DNA from: an uncultured Flavonifractor sp.
Lineage (GTDB): Bacteria; Bacillota; Clostridia; Oscillospirales; Oscillospiraceae
Assembly (NCBI GenBank): GCA_947346365.1
Contig: CANAAV010000011.1
Coordinates: 1 to 64,000 of the forward strand
Direction: 5' to 3'
DNA length: 64,000 nucleotides
Both the position numbers and the translations under genes were made by a program. The notes beneath the pieces were generated by a model, which made no database searches, had not been told where the DNA came from, and worked only from the letters and a program-made list of their open reading frames with translations. Below, in pieces: positions 1-8,660 of this stretch. How positions within the stretch are numbered: position 1 is the stretch's first letter; each line of letters opens with the position of its first letter.

Positions 1-117
1 GGTTTCGGGGGCAGGGGGGGGGAGTGGGCGGCACGGGTAACGCTCTCCAAAATCACCTCTAAAATTGTGGAAAATCCCCTTTTCACTGCGTTGTCAGCTG
101 CTTAAGGGGGCGATAGT
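1..117. other. Left edge leader with G9 run
   Basis: There is no complete gene here. A run of nine G lies at 14-22. A purine-rich AAGGGGG about 10 bases before the ATG at 118 serves as ribosome site for the first gene. No convincing -35/-10 pair is visible, so the cluster promoter may lie outside the window. Confidence 0.5.
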
Positions 118-831
118 ATGAACAACACTTTCCACATTCCTCAGCAGACAAATAAACCACTAGTGATCATTGGCGCTGGAGATTTTGCCCGCGAAGTCGC
201 TTGGCTAGTCGAGCGCATCAACTGCGCCCGCCCTGAATGGACATTATTGGGCTTTGTGGATGATAGCCCCAACCTTCAGAACCAAGTCGTCGATGGTCAT
301 CCTGTTTTAGGTACTATATCATGGCTGTTGACGCAAACCGAGGAGCTTTGGGTGATTTGTGCCATTGGCACCGGCTGCATCCGCCAACGAGTGACAGAAC
401 AAATAGCTTTAAAACCCAGTCTTCACCCGGCAACCTTGATAGACCCTTCTGCGGTTATCGGCCGTGATATTCGGATTGGTCCAGGGTGTATAATCTGCGC
501 GGGCACTGTCTTAACCGTCCATGTAACGCTGCATAGTCATGTAATTGTCAATTTAAACTGCACCATCGGTCATGACGCCGTCATCGGTAAATATTGCACA
601 ATAAATCCAGGCGTCAACGTCTCCGGTAGAGTCCAGATAGGAGCATGTTCCAATATCGGGACTGGAGCCGCCTTACGAGATGAAGTCAAAATTGGCGCGA
701 ACTGTGTGATCGGGATGGGCAGCCTTGTAACAAAAGATATCCCCTCTGGTGTAATCGCTTATGGTTCTCCCTGTCAAGCTGTGAGGAAAAACGTAGACGG
801 TGTAGTTTTTAGAGCTCATTTGGAAAAATAA
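118..831 (+). CDS. NeuD/PglD-like sugar O/N-acetyltransferase
   Basis: 237 residues. The N-terminus (about 15-90) has a Rossmann-like nucleotide-sugar binding fold opening with VIIGAGDFAREVAWLVE, as in NeuD/PglD proteins. Residues about 100-220 are a left-handed beta-helix of hexapeptide repeats (VIGRDIRIGPGC, CTIGHDAVIG, NIGTGA). The family transfers acetyl from acetyl-CoA to an amino or hydroxyl group of a nucleotide sugar in the cytoplasm. The His in CTIGHDAVIG matches the usual catalytic His region. It is first of a plus-strand series of sugar-modifying genes, 43 bases before a formyltransferase. The family assignment is firm. The acceptor sugar, and whether O- or N-acetylation occurs, cannot be read from the sequence. 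Confidence 0.85.
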   Translation: MNNTFHIPQQTNKPLVIIGAGDFAREVAWLVERINCARPEWTLLGFVDDSPNLQNQVVDGHPVLGTISWLLTQTEELWVICAIGTGCIRQRVTEQIALKPSLHPATLIDPSAVIGRDIRIGPGCIICAGTVLTVHVTLHSHVIVNLNCTIGHDAVIGKYCTINPGVNVSGRVQIGACSNIGTGAALRDEVKIGANCVIGMGSLVTKDIPSGVIAYGSPCQAVRKNVDGVVFRAHLEK

Positions 832-874
832 ATATTAGCTTTTAGCTAAGCACCTTATAAAAAGGTGGTACTGT

Positions 875-1792
875 ATGAAAAGTGTATTGATTGGCTCCGT
901 TTCCTCCAGCCAGGTCGTGCTGGAGGAGCTAATCCGGGCAAATTGTCCGCCGGAGATGGTGTTTTCTCTGGATGAGGCGGTATCCGCCAACGTATCCGGG
1001 TATTTCCCGATTCACGAGACCGCTCAGGCCCATGGCATCCCCTGGCAGAAGTTTCGGAAAATCAGCGAAGCCGAGCACACAAAGGCTATTGCCGCATTGG
1101 CTCCGGATTATATCTTTGTCGTAGGTCTGTCCCAAATTGTGGGCGAGCCTATTTTAAAGGCCGCGCGAAAGGGCGTCGTGGGGCTGCACCCCACCCCTCT
1201 TCCCAAATACCGCGGACGGGCGGCCATGGTCTGGCAGATGCTGCTTGGTCTGGAGGAAAGCGCTATTTCTCTGTTTCTCATTGATGAAGGAATGGATTCC
1301 GGCCCCATTCTGGGGCAGGAGCCCTATCAAATTGGACCGAATGACTATGCGGAAGATATGGAGCGCCGTTGCCTGACAGCTCTCCGGGCGCTGCTGCGCC
1401 GGATCCTTCCCCAGCTTCAGGACGGAAGCATCCGGCCAATTCCTCAGCGTGAAGAGGACGCCACATATCTTTTAAAGCGCGGCCCAGAAGACGGCGCGAT
1501 TGATTGGAGTCTGCCCATAAACGATATTCATAGGCTGATCCGAGCGGTCTCCCGGCCCTATCCGGGCGCATTTTCGCATTATGACGGAAGGCGCCTGGTG
1601 ACCTTTTGGCGGGCGGAGATGGAGGAAAATCCTGGCTTTATTGGCTTTCCTGGACAGATTGCGCAAAAGGATGAAACCTCCTTCTCGGTGCTTTGCCGGG
1701 ACGGACTGCTACGCATAACAGATTGGTCTTGCGAAGAGCCGTTGCGCCTGTTTGTGGGTCATCGGTTCCGCCCAAAAGGAGAGGTACGATGA
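875..1792 (+). CDS. Formyltransferase of the Fmt/ArnA type (sugar or amino-sugar)
   Basis: 305 residues, with a formyl_trans_N fold (about 1-180) and a C-terminal OB-like part. The motif LHPTPLPKYRGRAAMVW and the later DEGMDSGPIL give the catalytic His and Asp of the 10-formyl-THF-dependent family. The Asn two residues before the His in Fmt/ArnA is Gly here (VVGLHP). I recall the same change in other clostridial stand-alone members, so it may be a subfamily trait rather than damage. The glycan setting, and the PIG-L deacetylase that follows with an ATGA overlap, suggest formylation of a freed amino group on a sugar rather than of Met-tRNA. The start has AAAAGGTGG eight bases upstream. Confidence 0.75.
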   Translation: MKSVLIGSVSSSQVVLEELIRANCPPEMVFSLDEAVSANVSGYFPIHETAQAHGIPWQKFRKISEAEHTKAIAALAPDYIFVVGLSQIVGEPILKAARKGVVGLHPTPLPKYRGRAAMVWQMLLGLEESAISLFLIDEGMDSGPILGQEPYQIGPNDYAEDMERRCLTALRALLRRILPQLQDGSIRPIPQREEDATYLLKRGPEDGAIDWSLPINDIHRLIRAVSRPYPGAFSHYDGRRLVTFWRAEMEENPGFIGFPGQIAQKDETSFSVLCRDGLLRITDWSCEEPLRLFVGHRFRPKGEVR

Positions 1793-2466
1793 AAGTCTTA
1801 GTCGTGGCTGCCCATCCGGATGATGAAGTATACGGCATGGGCGGAACCATCGCAAAGCTGGCCTCTCAGGGCCATGAAATTCATACTCTAATCGTGACAG
1901 ACGGCTGCACCGCACAATATGCCGGCCGGCCGGACCTGCCCGATATCATCATGAAAAAACACGCTGAAGCGTTGGAGGCAAACCGCCTTTTGGGCGTGCG
2001 GGAAGTCCATTTTGGAGCATTTCCAGACATGAAGCTAGATACTGTCCCCCACGTGCAGGTAAATCAGCTGATTGAGGAAACTGTGGATACCGTTCAGCCA
2101 GACGCAGTATATACCCACTTTGGAGGCGACGTAAATTTAGACCATCAGATGGTGTACCGCTCCACGTTGGTGGCAGTCCGCCCGGTGCCGGGTCAAACGG
2201 TGCGGGAGCTGTACTGCTACCGCGTCCCCTCCTCCACCGAGTGGTCTCCCCAATTGTCCTATACTTCTTTTTTACCTAATACAATGACGGATATCAGTGG
2301 TTTTGAGGACACGAAGGAACAGGCTTTGCTGGTTTATCAGACGGAAACCCGGTCCTATCCCCACCCCCGTTCTCCCCGGTATGTGAGAGAGACAGACCGG
2401 GCCAGAGGATTAGAGTGGGGGCTTGGCCCTGCCGAAACCTTCTGGCAGCTGCGCAGTCTCCGATAA
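1789..2466 (+). CDS. PIG-L family N-deacetylase
   Basis: 225 residues. The start at 1789 is chosen because it overlaps the preceding stop (ATGA), follows AAAAGGAGAGG, and gives MKVLVVAAHPDDEVYGMGG, the canonical PIG-L N-terminus. The zinc-binding AHPDDE is at residues 8-13 and a second His region, THFGGDVNLDHQMVY, lies near 115-130. Family members remove N-acetyl groups from GlcNAc-type sugars or related amides. Its coupling to the formyltransferase upstream suggests deacetylation followed by formylation of one sugar amine, which is inference. Secreted or membrane signals are absent, so it is cytoplasmic. Confidence 0.85.
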   Translation: MKVLVVAAHPDDEVYGMGGTIAKLASQGHEIHTLIVTDGCTAQYAGRPDLPDIIMKKHAEALEANRLLGVREVHFGAFPDMKLDTVPHVQVNQLIEETVDTVQPDAVYTHFGGDVNLDHQMVYRSTLVAVRPVPGQTVRELYCYRVPSSTEWSPQLSYTSFLPNTMTDISGFEDTKEQALLVYQTETRSYPHPRSPRYVRETDRARGLEWGLGPAETFWQLRSLR

Positions 2467-2480
2467 GAAAGGAACCGCAT

Positions 2481-3722
2481 ATGAAAAAAAACGTCTGGAT
2501 TATGAACCACTATGCCAGTAACATGTTTTTTGACCAAGGCGGGCGGCACTATAATTTCGCGAAATATTTAAAGCGCATGGGATATGAGCCCGTCATCTTC
2601 TGCGCTAATAGCAAGCATAATGCGCCCAGCCATTATTTTGAAACAGATGCCCTTTGGGAAGAACACCCGGCCGAACAAATTGGCGTTCCTTTTGTGTTTG
2701 TTAAAGCCCGCACTTATACGGGAAATGGCGCGCAACGTGTACGGAACATGATAGATTTTTATCGAAATGTGCAGCACGCCGCAAAGGAGTACGCAAAGCT
2801 CCATCCAAAGCCTGATATCGTCTACGCCTCCTCCGTCCATCCGCTGACTTTGGTGGCAGGCATTCAGCTGGCAAAATTTTTTGGCGTAAAATGCATCTGC
2901 GAAGTGAGAGATTTGTGGCCGGAGGCTATTGTAGATTTTGGAATTGCAGGTCCCCGGCATCCGGCGGTGATTGCCCTGCGCCGTTTGGAAAAATGGATCT
3001 ATAAAAAAGCAGACACCCTTATTTTTACGATGGAGGGTGGGTATGATTACATCGTAGAGCAGGGCTGGGAGAAAGAGATCCCTCGCTCTAAGGTGTTCCA
3101 CATTAACAATGGCGTAGATCTTGAAACCTTCCGCTATAATTTGGAGCATTATCCTGTAGATGATTCAGATTTGTGCAATCCTGATACGTTTAAAGTCGTC
3201 TACACTGGCGCCATTCGTAAAATAAATAACCTTGGTCTCATTTTGGACGCCGCCAAAGAGATTACAGACCCCCGCATCCGCTTTTTGATCTGGGGTCCCG
3301 GCGACGAGGTGCCCGCCTTGTGTCAGCGGGTAAAAGACGAGCAAATTCAAAATGTAATATTTAAGGGACATGTTAATAAAAAATATATTCCATCTATTGT
3401 GAGCCAGTCCGATCTGAATTTGGTACATTGGAACATGGCTGATTTACTGCGTTTTGGCGTAAGCTATAACAAGCTGTTCGATTATCTTGCCGCTGGAAAA
3501 CCTATTTTTTCTACAGTCAGGCCCGGATACACCATCATAGAGTACAATCAATGCGGATTTGACACCAAGGGATTTACTGCTCATGACTTTGCTCTGGGAA
3601 TTCAGGAGCTGGCAAACCTCCCCCTTTCTGAGCGGCAGCGTTTCGGTGAAAACGCCGCTAAAACCGCCGTTGAATATGATTTTGCCAATCTGACAAAAAA
3701 ATTGGCTGAACTTTTAACATAA
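2481..3722 (+). CDS. Glycosyltransferase family 4 (WbuB-like)
   Basis: 413 residues. The start at 2481 follows AAGAAAGGA and gives MKKNVWIMNHYA, typical of WbuB-like enzymes. An N-terminal Glyco_trans_4-like domain carries CEVRDLWPEAIVDFG (about 145-160). The C-terminal GT-B domain begins near KVVYTGAIRKINNL and ends in the donor-site region YNKLFDYLAAGKPIFS. The enzyme would add a sugar from a nucleotide donor to a lipid-linked glycan at the cytoplasmic face. It lies between the deacetylase and UDP-glucose dehydrogenase genes with 14- and 11-base gaps, consistent with one operon. Donor and acceptor are unknown. Confidence 0.85.
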   Translation: MKKNVWIMNHYASNMFFDQGGRHYNFAKYLKRMGYEPVIFCANSKHNAPSHYFETDALWEEHPAEQIGVPFVFVKARTYTGNGAQRVRNMIDFYRNVQHAAKEYAKLHPKPDIVYASSVHPLTLVAGIQLAKFFGVKCICEVRDLWPEAIVDFGIAGPRHPAVIALRRLEKWIYKKADTLIFTMEGGYDYIVEQGWEKEIPRSKVFHINNGVDLETFRYNLEHYPVDDSDLCNPDTFKVVYTGAIRKINNLGLILDAAKEITDPRIRFLIWGPGDEVPALCQRVKDEQIQNVIFKGHVNKKYIPSIVSQSDLNLVHWNMADLLRFGVSYNKLFDYLAAGKPIFSTVRPGYTIIEYNQCGFDTKGFTAHDFALGIQELANLPLSERQRFGENAAKTAVEYDFANLTKKLAELLT

Positions 3723-3733
3723 GAGGTGATATT

Positions 3734-5056
3734 TTGAAGATCACTGTAATTGGGACCGGCTATGTTGGGCTGATTGCCGGTTTAGGCTTTGCCAAATGGG
3801 GAAATGAAGTCGTCTGCTTAGACATTACAGAGGAAAAGATCAAGCTCTTGCAACAGGGCATTTGCCCGATTTATGAGCCGGGCGCAACCTCACACCTGCA
3901 CGACGGCCTAGAAAGCGGACGTTTACGCTTTACGACAGACACAAAGCAGGCCGTCCAGCACGGTGAAGTTATTTTTATTGCCGTTGGTACACCGGAGGCC
4001 CAAGATGGCAGCGCTGACTTAAAATATGTCTATTCCGCCGCTAATGATATTGCCAACTACATGGAAGATGACAAGGTCGTGGTGGACAAGTCCACTGTCC
4101 CTGTTGGGACCGCCCGCGCTCTGCAAGCGCATATTCGCAGACTGTTGGATGTAAACGGGAAGCAAAATTTAAATATCGACGTAGCGTCCAATCCAGAGTT
4201 TTTGCGGGAGGGCAAAGCCGTAGGAGACTTTCACAATCCGGACCGCATTGTCTTAGGTGTCTCCAGCCAGAGGGCGCAAGAAAAGCTGCTGGCGATTTAT
4301 AGCGTCTTTATTCGGGCGAATAAATCGATTATTGTCACCACGCCGGAAACGGCAGAAATGATCAAATATGCCTCAAACGCTTTTCTCGCCACAAAAATTA
4401 CGTTCATTAACGAAATCGCAAACCTGTGCGAAGCCGTAGGGGCAGATGTCCAGCAGGTCGCTGCCGCCATGGGTAAGGATGGGCGTATTTCCCCTAAATT
4501 TCTTCATGCGGGTCCTGGCTACGGCGGCTCCTGCTTTCCGAAAGACACCAAGGCTTTAGCGGATACCGGCATGAAATATGGCGCCCATCAAACTCTCGTA
4601 GAGCAAGTTATTCGTGCCAACAAGGAGCAGAAAAAACGGGCCGCAGACAAGGTGCTAACCCGCTTCCCACAGGGTGCCACCCTTGCGGTTCTAGGCTTGG
4701 CCTTTAAGCCTGAAACTGACGATATCCGGGAATCTCCTGCCCTTGATATTGTGACCACATTGTTAGAAGCAGGGCGGTTTATCCTACGGCTGTACGACCC
4801 CAAAGCAATTAAAAATGCCCAGAGTTTGCTCGGAATTGATTGTCCGAACATCATCTGGTGCACATCTACCACAGATGCCATAGAAGGCACAGACGCTATT
4901 TTACTGCCTACAGAATGGCCGGAATTTAGTTCCCTGGACTTTAAAAAATTAGGCGGCCGCGTTCATGGAAAAATACTTTATGATTTCCGAAACATTTATC
5001 AGAAAGCTCAAGTTGAACAAGCTGGGTTTGAATATTACGGCACTGGAATAGGCTGA
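3734..5056 (+). CDS. ugd: UDP-glucose 6-dehydrogenase
   Basis: 440 residues from a TTG start preceded by AAGAGGTGA. N-terminal NAD-binding motif MKITVIGTGYVGLIAGLGFA, then VDKSTVPVGTA, NPEFLREGKAV, and the catalytic Cys in GPGYGGSCFPKDTKAL (about residue 257). The C-terminal domain has GLAFKPETDDIRESP. These are hallmarks of the UDP-glucose/GDP-mannose dehydrogenase family, and NPEFLREG with GGSCFPKD favours UDP-glucose to UDP-glucuronate over the UDP-GlcNAc branch found at 11804. It supplies a uronic acid for the glycan, as in teichuronic-type polymers. Confidence 0.9.
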   Translation: MKITVIGTGYVGLIAGLGFAKWGNEVVCLDITEEKIKLLQQGICPIYEPGATSHLHDGLESGRLRFTTDTKQAVQHGEVIFIAVGTPEAQDGSADLKYVYSAANDIANYMEDDKVVVDKSTVPVGTARALQAHIRRLLDVNGKQNLNIDVASNPEFLREGKAVGDFHNPDRIVLGVSSQRAQEKLLAIYSVFIRANKSIIVTTPETAEMIKYASNAFLATKITFINEIANLCEAVGADVQQVAAAMGKDGRISPKFLHAGPGYGGSCFPKDTKALADTGMKYGAHQTLVEQVIRANKEQKKRAADKVLTRFPQGATLAVLGLAFKPETDDIRESPALDIVTTLLEAGRFILRLYDPKAIKNAQSLLGIDCPNIIWCTSTTDAIEGTDAILLPTEWPEFSSLDFKKLGGRVHGKILYDFRNIYQKAQVEQAGFEYYGTGIG

Positions 5057-5069
5057 AAGGAAAAAAATA

Positions 5070-6065
5070 ATGAAAATTTCAGAGCTGGCAAAATATGTGG
5101 ATACAAACATAGCCCGGGTGATCCAAGACTGTGAGGTAGATGTAGCAGAACTCTGTGCCGCTGTGAAAGGCCCTAATGCTATCACTTATTTAGAAAAGGA
5201 GCAGTTTCTACCTTACCTGAGTCAATCAGGAATCGCTGCTGTTATCTGCACAGAAGACTTGGCCGATAAAATTCCCTCGCATATCCGTGGCGTTTTGATT
5301 TCGGACGCACCAAAATTCGCCTTTTACCAAGTCCATAACCATTTAGCGGAACAAATCCATACTCGTCAAATTCCAACAATCATTAGTAAAACTGCCGTCA
5401 TTAGCCCTCGCGCTGTTATCGCCCCCTATAATGTAGAGATTGATGACGGTGTAATAGTGGAAGCCGGTGCAATTATTGGCGAATATGTATCTATTGGCAG
5501 CGGCTCCCATATCTGCGCAGGAACTATAATTGGGACAGATAGCTTCAATCCTTCCCGCTATTTGGACCGCGCCGTCACTTTAACAGACTGCGGCACTGTT
5601 AAAATTGGCCGCAATGTTAAAATCTGTTCTCACTCTGTGGTAATTCGTGGAGTTCTTCTAGGAGAAATCACAGAAATCGGTGATAATACAAAAATTGATA
5701 CTTTTGTTCACGTCGCTCATGGTGTTCACATTGGAAGGCGAACATTTATCGCCTCTGGCGCAATCCTGGGGGGAAATTGCCACATTGGCCAAGATGTGTG
5801 GATTGGGATCAACGCTACACTTCGTAACCGTATCTGCATTGGCGATAAAGCCAGAGTCTCTATGGGGGCGGCGGTGACAAAAAATGTCCCTTCTGGAGCA
5901 ACTGTCAGTGGCAATTTTGCCATTGATCACCAGCAGTTTATGCAAAATCTAAAATCATCCTTGTCTAGCGGACAAAATGTAGGTAATTGCCCCCCCCCCG
6001 TGGACATTCAAGCTGCTAATCATTCACATATATCATCCTCCTCTGGATGCACGGAGGCGGCATGA
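5070..6065 (+). CDS. LpxD-like UDP-amino-sugar N-acyltransferase with C-tract-encoded tail
   Basis: 331 residues. An N-terminal uridine-binding LpxD domain (about 1-100, MKISELAKYVD) precedes a left-handed beta-helix (about 105-290) containing FVHVAHGVHIG, whose His aligns with the LpxD catalytic His. Genuine lipid A synthesis is not expected in a Gram-positive lineage, so the enzyme more likely acylates a UDP-amino sugar for this glycan. The last 25 residues are odd: a run of ten C (5990-5999) encodes CPPP, followed by VDIQAANHSHISSSSGCTEAA, unlike the rest. The stop (6063-6065) overlaps the next gene's start. Losing one C would read past the next start; gaining one would stop within seven codons. 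Confidence 0.8.
   Translation: MKISELAKYVDTNIARVIQDCEVDVAELCAAVKGPNAITYLEKEQFLPYLSQSGIAAVICTEDLADKIPSHIRGVLISDAPKFAFYQVHNHLAEQIHTRQIPTIISKTAVISPRAVIAPYNVEIDDGVIVEAGAIIGEYVSIGSGSHICAGTIIGTDSFNPSRYLDRAVTLTDCGTVKIGRNVKICSHSVVIRGVLLGEITEIGDNTKIDTFVHVAHGVHIGRRTFIASGAILGGNCHIGQDVWIGINATLRNRICIGDKARVSMGAAVTKNVPSGATVSGNFAIDHQQFMQNLKSSLSSGQNVGNCPPPVDIQAANHSHISSSSGCTEAA
5990..5999 (+). repeat. C10 homopolymer, candidate phase-variable site 1
   Basis: Ten consecutive C preceded by TG and followed by GTGGACATT. It lies in frame near the 3' end of the LpxD-like gene, 62 bases before the ATG pair of the WbpD-like gene. The same arrangement recurs at 11150-11159. Confidence 0.8.
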
Positions 6066-6637
6066 TGGGGCAACATTTCTTTATTCACCCTCTGGCTATT
6101 GTAGAAGAGAATGCCTTGGTAGGTGATGGAACCAGAATTTGGGCCGGCGCACATATTATGTCCGGCGCACAGGTCGGACTTGACTGCAATATTGGAGAGC
6201 ACTGTTTCATCGAGCGCGGTGTTCTCATTGGAAATCACGTCAAAATTAAAAACAATGTAGCGCTGTATTCTGGCGTGCTCTGCGAAGATGATGTTTTTCT
6301 CGGGCCATCCTGTGTATTTACAAATGTAATCAATCCTCGGGCTTTTATCGAGCGCAAAAGTGAGTTTCAGAAGACTATCGTTCGAAAAGGTGCCAGTATT
6401 GGCGCTAACGCTACCATTATCTGCGGATGTACAATCGGACAATACGCTTTCGTCGGGGCTGGTGCGGTGGTATCCCACGACGTTCCCGACTATGCACTGG
6501 TTTACGGGTGCCCTGCCAGTGTGCGCGGATTTGTCTGCCGGTGCGGTGGTAAGCTGGAATTTCAAAATAACTTCTCTGCCTGCCAAATCTGCAACGCCAA
6601 ATATTCCATAGAGAACGGCGCTGTCACTGCACTCTGA
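6065..6637 (+). CDS. WbpD/WlbB-like N-acetyltransferase, copy 1
   Basis: 190 residues from the ATG at 6065, seven bases after GGAGG (6053-6057). An ATG at 6062, overlapping the upstream TGA, is the alternative. Hexapeptide repeats form a left-handed beta-helix (NIGEHCFIERGVLIG, VKIKNNVALYSGV), followed by the family block CEDDVFLGPSCVFTNV and NPRAFIERKSE. The C-terminus carries a four-Cys knuckle (CRCGG, CQIC). These features match UDP-2-acetamido-3-amino-glucuronate N-acetyltransferases. It is a paralog of the gene at 11218, with which it shares the CEDDVFLGPSCVFTNV block and an unusual upstream C-tract leader. Two such genes in one cluster suggest two related acceptor sugars, or an old duplication. 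Confidence 0.85.
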   Translation: MGQHFFIHPLAIVEENALVGDGTRIWAGAHIMSGAQVGLDCNIGEHCFIERGVLIGNHVKIKNNVALYSGVLCEDDVFLGPSCVFTNVINPRAFIERKSEFQKTIVRKGASIGANATIICGCTIGQYAFVGAGAVVSHDVPDYALVYGCPASVRGFVCRCGGKLEFQNNFSACQICNAKYSIENGAVTAL

Positions 6638-6820
6638 GCTGCCATGCATGGTATCCCTTTCCTGTCCGCAATCAAGGTTTGAAACCATTTTTAATTTTGA
6701 CAGCGGGCTGTATAAACGTTAAAAATTTTTCTCCATGCAGTATCCCCGCTACAAAAACGTGCAATTTTTAATTATACCCATGGCCGTTGCCTTTGTGTGC
6801 TAAAATGGAGGCTCTTAATA

Positions 6821-7552
6821 ATGACGTTTACTTACCAAGCATATCGAGATATGTTATTGCTTCTTCAAGAAAGCGGCTATTCTTTTCAAAATTATGACAA
6901 TTATCAGGATGCCCCCCGCTGTGTCATTCTTCGCCATGATATTGACTATAATCTAGAAGCAAGCGTTAAATTGGCAGAACTAGAGGCTAACGCCGGTATT
7001 CACTCCACCTACTTTGTCTTACTGCGCACAGATTTTTACAATGTTGCCTCCAAAGCTGGACAATCCGCCTTGCGTCATATTCTGAGTTTAGGTCACAAAA
7101 TTGGACTTCATTTTGATGAGACTGCATACCGGACCCAACTCACCTTGGAAGAACTTTCGCAAAACATTATAAAGGAGTGCGGACTCCTGTCCGCACTCCT
7201 GGAAACTGCAGTTTCCAGCGTTTCTATGCACCGCCCGTCAAAAACCACACTTGAATCAGACCTTTATATTCCAGAAATTGTAAATTCCTATGGAAAAACC
7301 TTTTTCAAAGATTTTAAATATCTCTCTGACAGCCGACGCCATTGGCGTGAACCAGTCCTAGACATTATCCGCTCCGGTGAATACAGCCGGCTCCATATTC
7401 TGACTCACGCATTCTGGTATCACGATAAAGATCAGTCTCTCTTTGAGACTGTAAATACGTTTATTCACTCCGCAAATCAGGCCCTTTATCACCAGATGGA
7501 AGAAAACATCACAAATATAGCAGAAATCGGCCTGCAATCTTTCGATATTTGA
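6821..7552 (+). CDS. Polysaccharide-deacetylase-like (NodB-fold) protein
   Basis: 243 residues. The start at 6821 follows GGAGG with a nine-base gap; an upstream in-frame ATG at 6797 lacks a ribosome site. The motif VILRHDIDYNLEAS (about 34-47) resembles the HDxD motif at the start of NodB-like metal-dependent deacetylases, and GHKIGLHFDE and SVSMHRPSK supply further His residues. There is no signal peptide or membrane segment, so a cytoplasmic substrate such as a nucleotide- or lipid-linked sugar is likely. It starts a trio with the ATP-grasp and PHP genes that follow. Two perfect hairpins lie inside the gene at 7173-7218. The precise reaction is unknown. Confidence 0.65.
   Translation: MTFTYQAYRDMLLLLQESGYSFQNYDNYQDAPRCVILRHDIDYNLEASVKLAELEANAGIHSTYFVLLRTDFYNVASKAGQSALRHILSLGHKIGLHFDETAYRTQLTLEELSQNIIKECGLLSALLETAVSSVSMHRPSKTTLESDLYIPEIVNSYGKTFFKDFKYLSDSRRHWREPVLDIIRSGEYSRLHILTHAFWYHDKDQSLFETVNTFIHSANQALYHQMEENITNIAEIGLQSFDI
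7173..7218. repeat. Two adjacent perfect inverted repeats inside a coding region
   Basis: AGGAGTGCGGA (7173-7183) pairs perfectly with TCCGCACTCCT (7190-7200) over a six-base loop. It is abutted by a 20-base perfect palindrome at 7199-7218 centred on CTGCAG. The reading frame stays open and the encoded residues look family-like. Confidence 0.75.
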
Positions 7553-7586
7553 TCTTCGCTGTTTTTTGTAATATAAGGAGCACACG

Positions 7587-8660
7587 ATGTTGAATGATAT
7601 TACTGTTTTAATGACGGGAGCAGGCGCCCCCGGCGCCCCCGGGATTCTTCGCTGTTATAAAAATAATGGTGAGCGGAATATTCGTATAATTGGTGTGGAT
7701 ATCAAAGACCGCGTCCCGACTATCTGCAACTTGGACGCATTTTATCAAATTCCCCGCCCATCAGAGGAAAACTTTTGCGATACTGTTTTAAATATCGCAC
7801 GACAAGAGGGGGCTGTTGTCATTCAACCGCTCGTCACTAAGGAGTTAGAAGTGTTTTCCTCTCATCGCACTTTATTCGAACAAGCCGGCGTCAAACTATG
7901 CTGTTCCGATCACGCTTCTTTAGAGATCGCAAACAACAAAGGAAAGCTCCTACAGTTTATGCAAAAGCACGGCTTAGAAGTTCCTTCCTTTTTTATCGTT
8001 CACACCGTGCAGGAATTTCGCCAGGCCTGTGATAAACTATGCTACCCAGAAAAAACCGTCTGTTTCAAGCCTACCGTCGGAAACGGCAGCCGTGGTTTTC
8101 GAATTATTGATCATAAAAAGGACCTCTTTAAAATGCTCTTCGAGGAAAAACCTAATTCCTCTTATATTTCCATTGAGCAGGCACTCCATATTTTTCAGTC
8201 TGCGCCTCAACTGCCCGAACTTCTTGTCATGGAGTTTTTACCGGGTAATGAGTACAGCATTGATATATTGGCAAATCATGGAGAGAGCATTGCAGTTGTC
8301 CCAAGAAAGAGATTGCAGCTCAATGGAGGAATTAGTACTGATTGCTTAATCGAAAATAATCCCGCTATCATTGATTACTGTAAAAGGATTGTCAGCTCTC
8401 TAGAGCTGGATGGAAATATTGGCATACAAGTCCGTGCAGACGAAAACGGAATATATAAAATTTTAGAAATCAATCCTCGCGTACAGGGTTCCATTGTCTC
8501 TTGCGCCGCTGCCGGAGTAAATCTTCCCTATCTTGCTATAAAAAAAGCCCTGGGGGAGAATATTAAGGATTCGGACGTCCACATAAATTGGGGGACAGAG
8601 ATGCTCCGTTACTGGAACGAGGTCTATTATGATGCTGCAGGACATGCATTTGCATACTAA
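7587..8660 (+). CDS. ATP-grasp ligase family protein
   Basis: 357 residues with an N-terminal Rossmann-like part (VLMTGAGAPGAPGILRCY, about 8-25) and an ATP-grasp domain. CFKPTVGNGSRGFRII is the ATP-binding loop, ELLVMEFLPGNEYSIDI the acidic strand, and KILEINPRVQGS carries the metal-binding Glu and Asn. The fold is that of carbamoyl-phosphate synthase large-subunit and PylC-like ligases, which join a carboxylate to an amine through an acyl phosphate. In this cluster it may attach an amino-acid-like or carboxylate group to a sugar, which is inference. The 3' end overlaps the PHP gene by 32 bases. The GC-rich repeat at 7624-7641 simply encodes GAPGAPG. Confidence 0.75.
   Translation: MLNDITVLMTGAGAPGAPGILRCYKNNGERNIRIIGVDIKDRVPTICNLDAFYQIPRPSEENFCDTVLNIARQEGAVVIQPLVTKELEVFSSHRTLFEQAGVKLCCSDHASLEIANNKGKLLQFMQKHGLEVPSFFIVHTVQEFRQACDKLCYPEKTVCFKPTVGNGSRGFRIIDHKKDLFKMLFEEKPNSSYISIEQALHIFQSAPQLPELLVMEFLPGNEYSIDILANHGESIAVVPRKRLQLNGGISTDCLIENNPAIIDYCKRIVSSLELDGNIGIQVRADENGIYKILEINPRVQGSIVSCAAAGVNLPYLAIKKALGENIKDSDVHINWGTEMLRYWNEVYYDAAGHAFAY

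Noticed and set aside
5070..6065. Lipid A biosynthesis from the LpxD-like gene
   Set aside because: No other lpx genes are here and the other features indicate a Gram-positive spore former.
7624..7641. Repeat of GGCGCCCCC
   Set aside because: It encodes GAPGAPG in the nucleotide-binding loop of the ATP-grasp protein; only two units.
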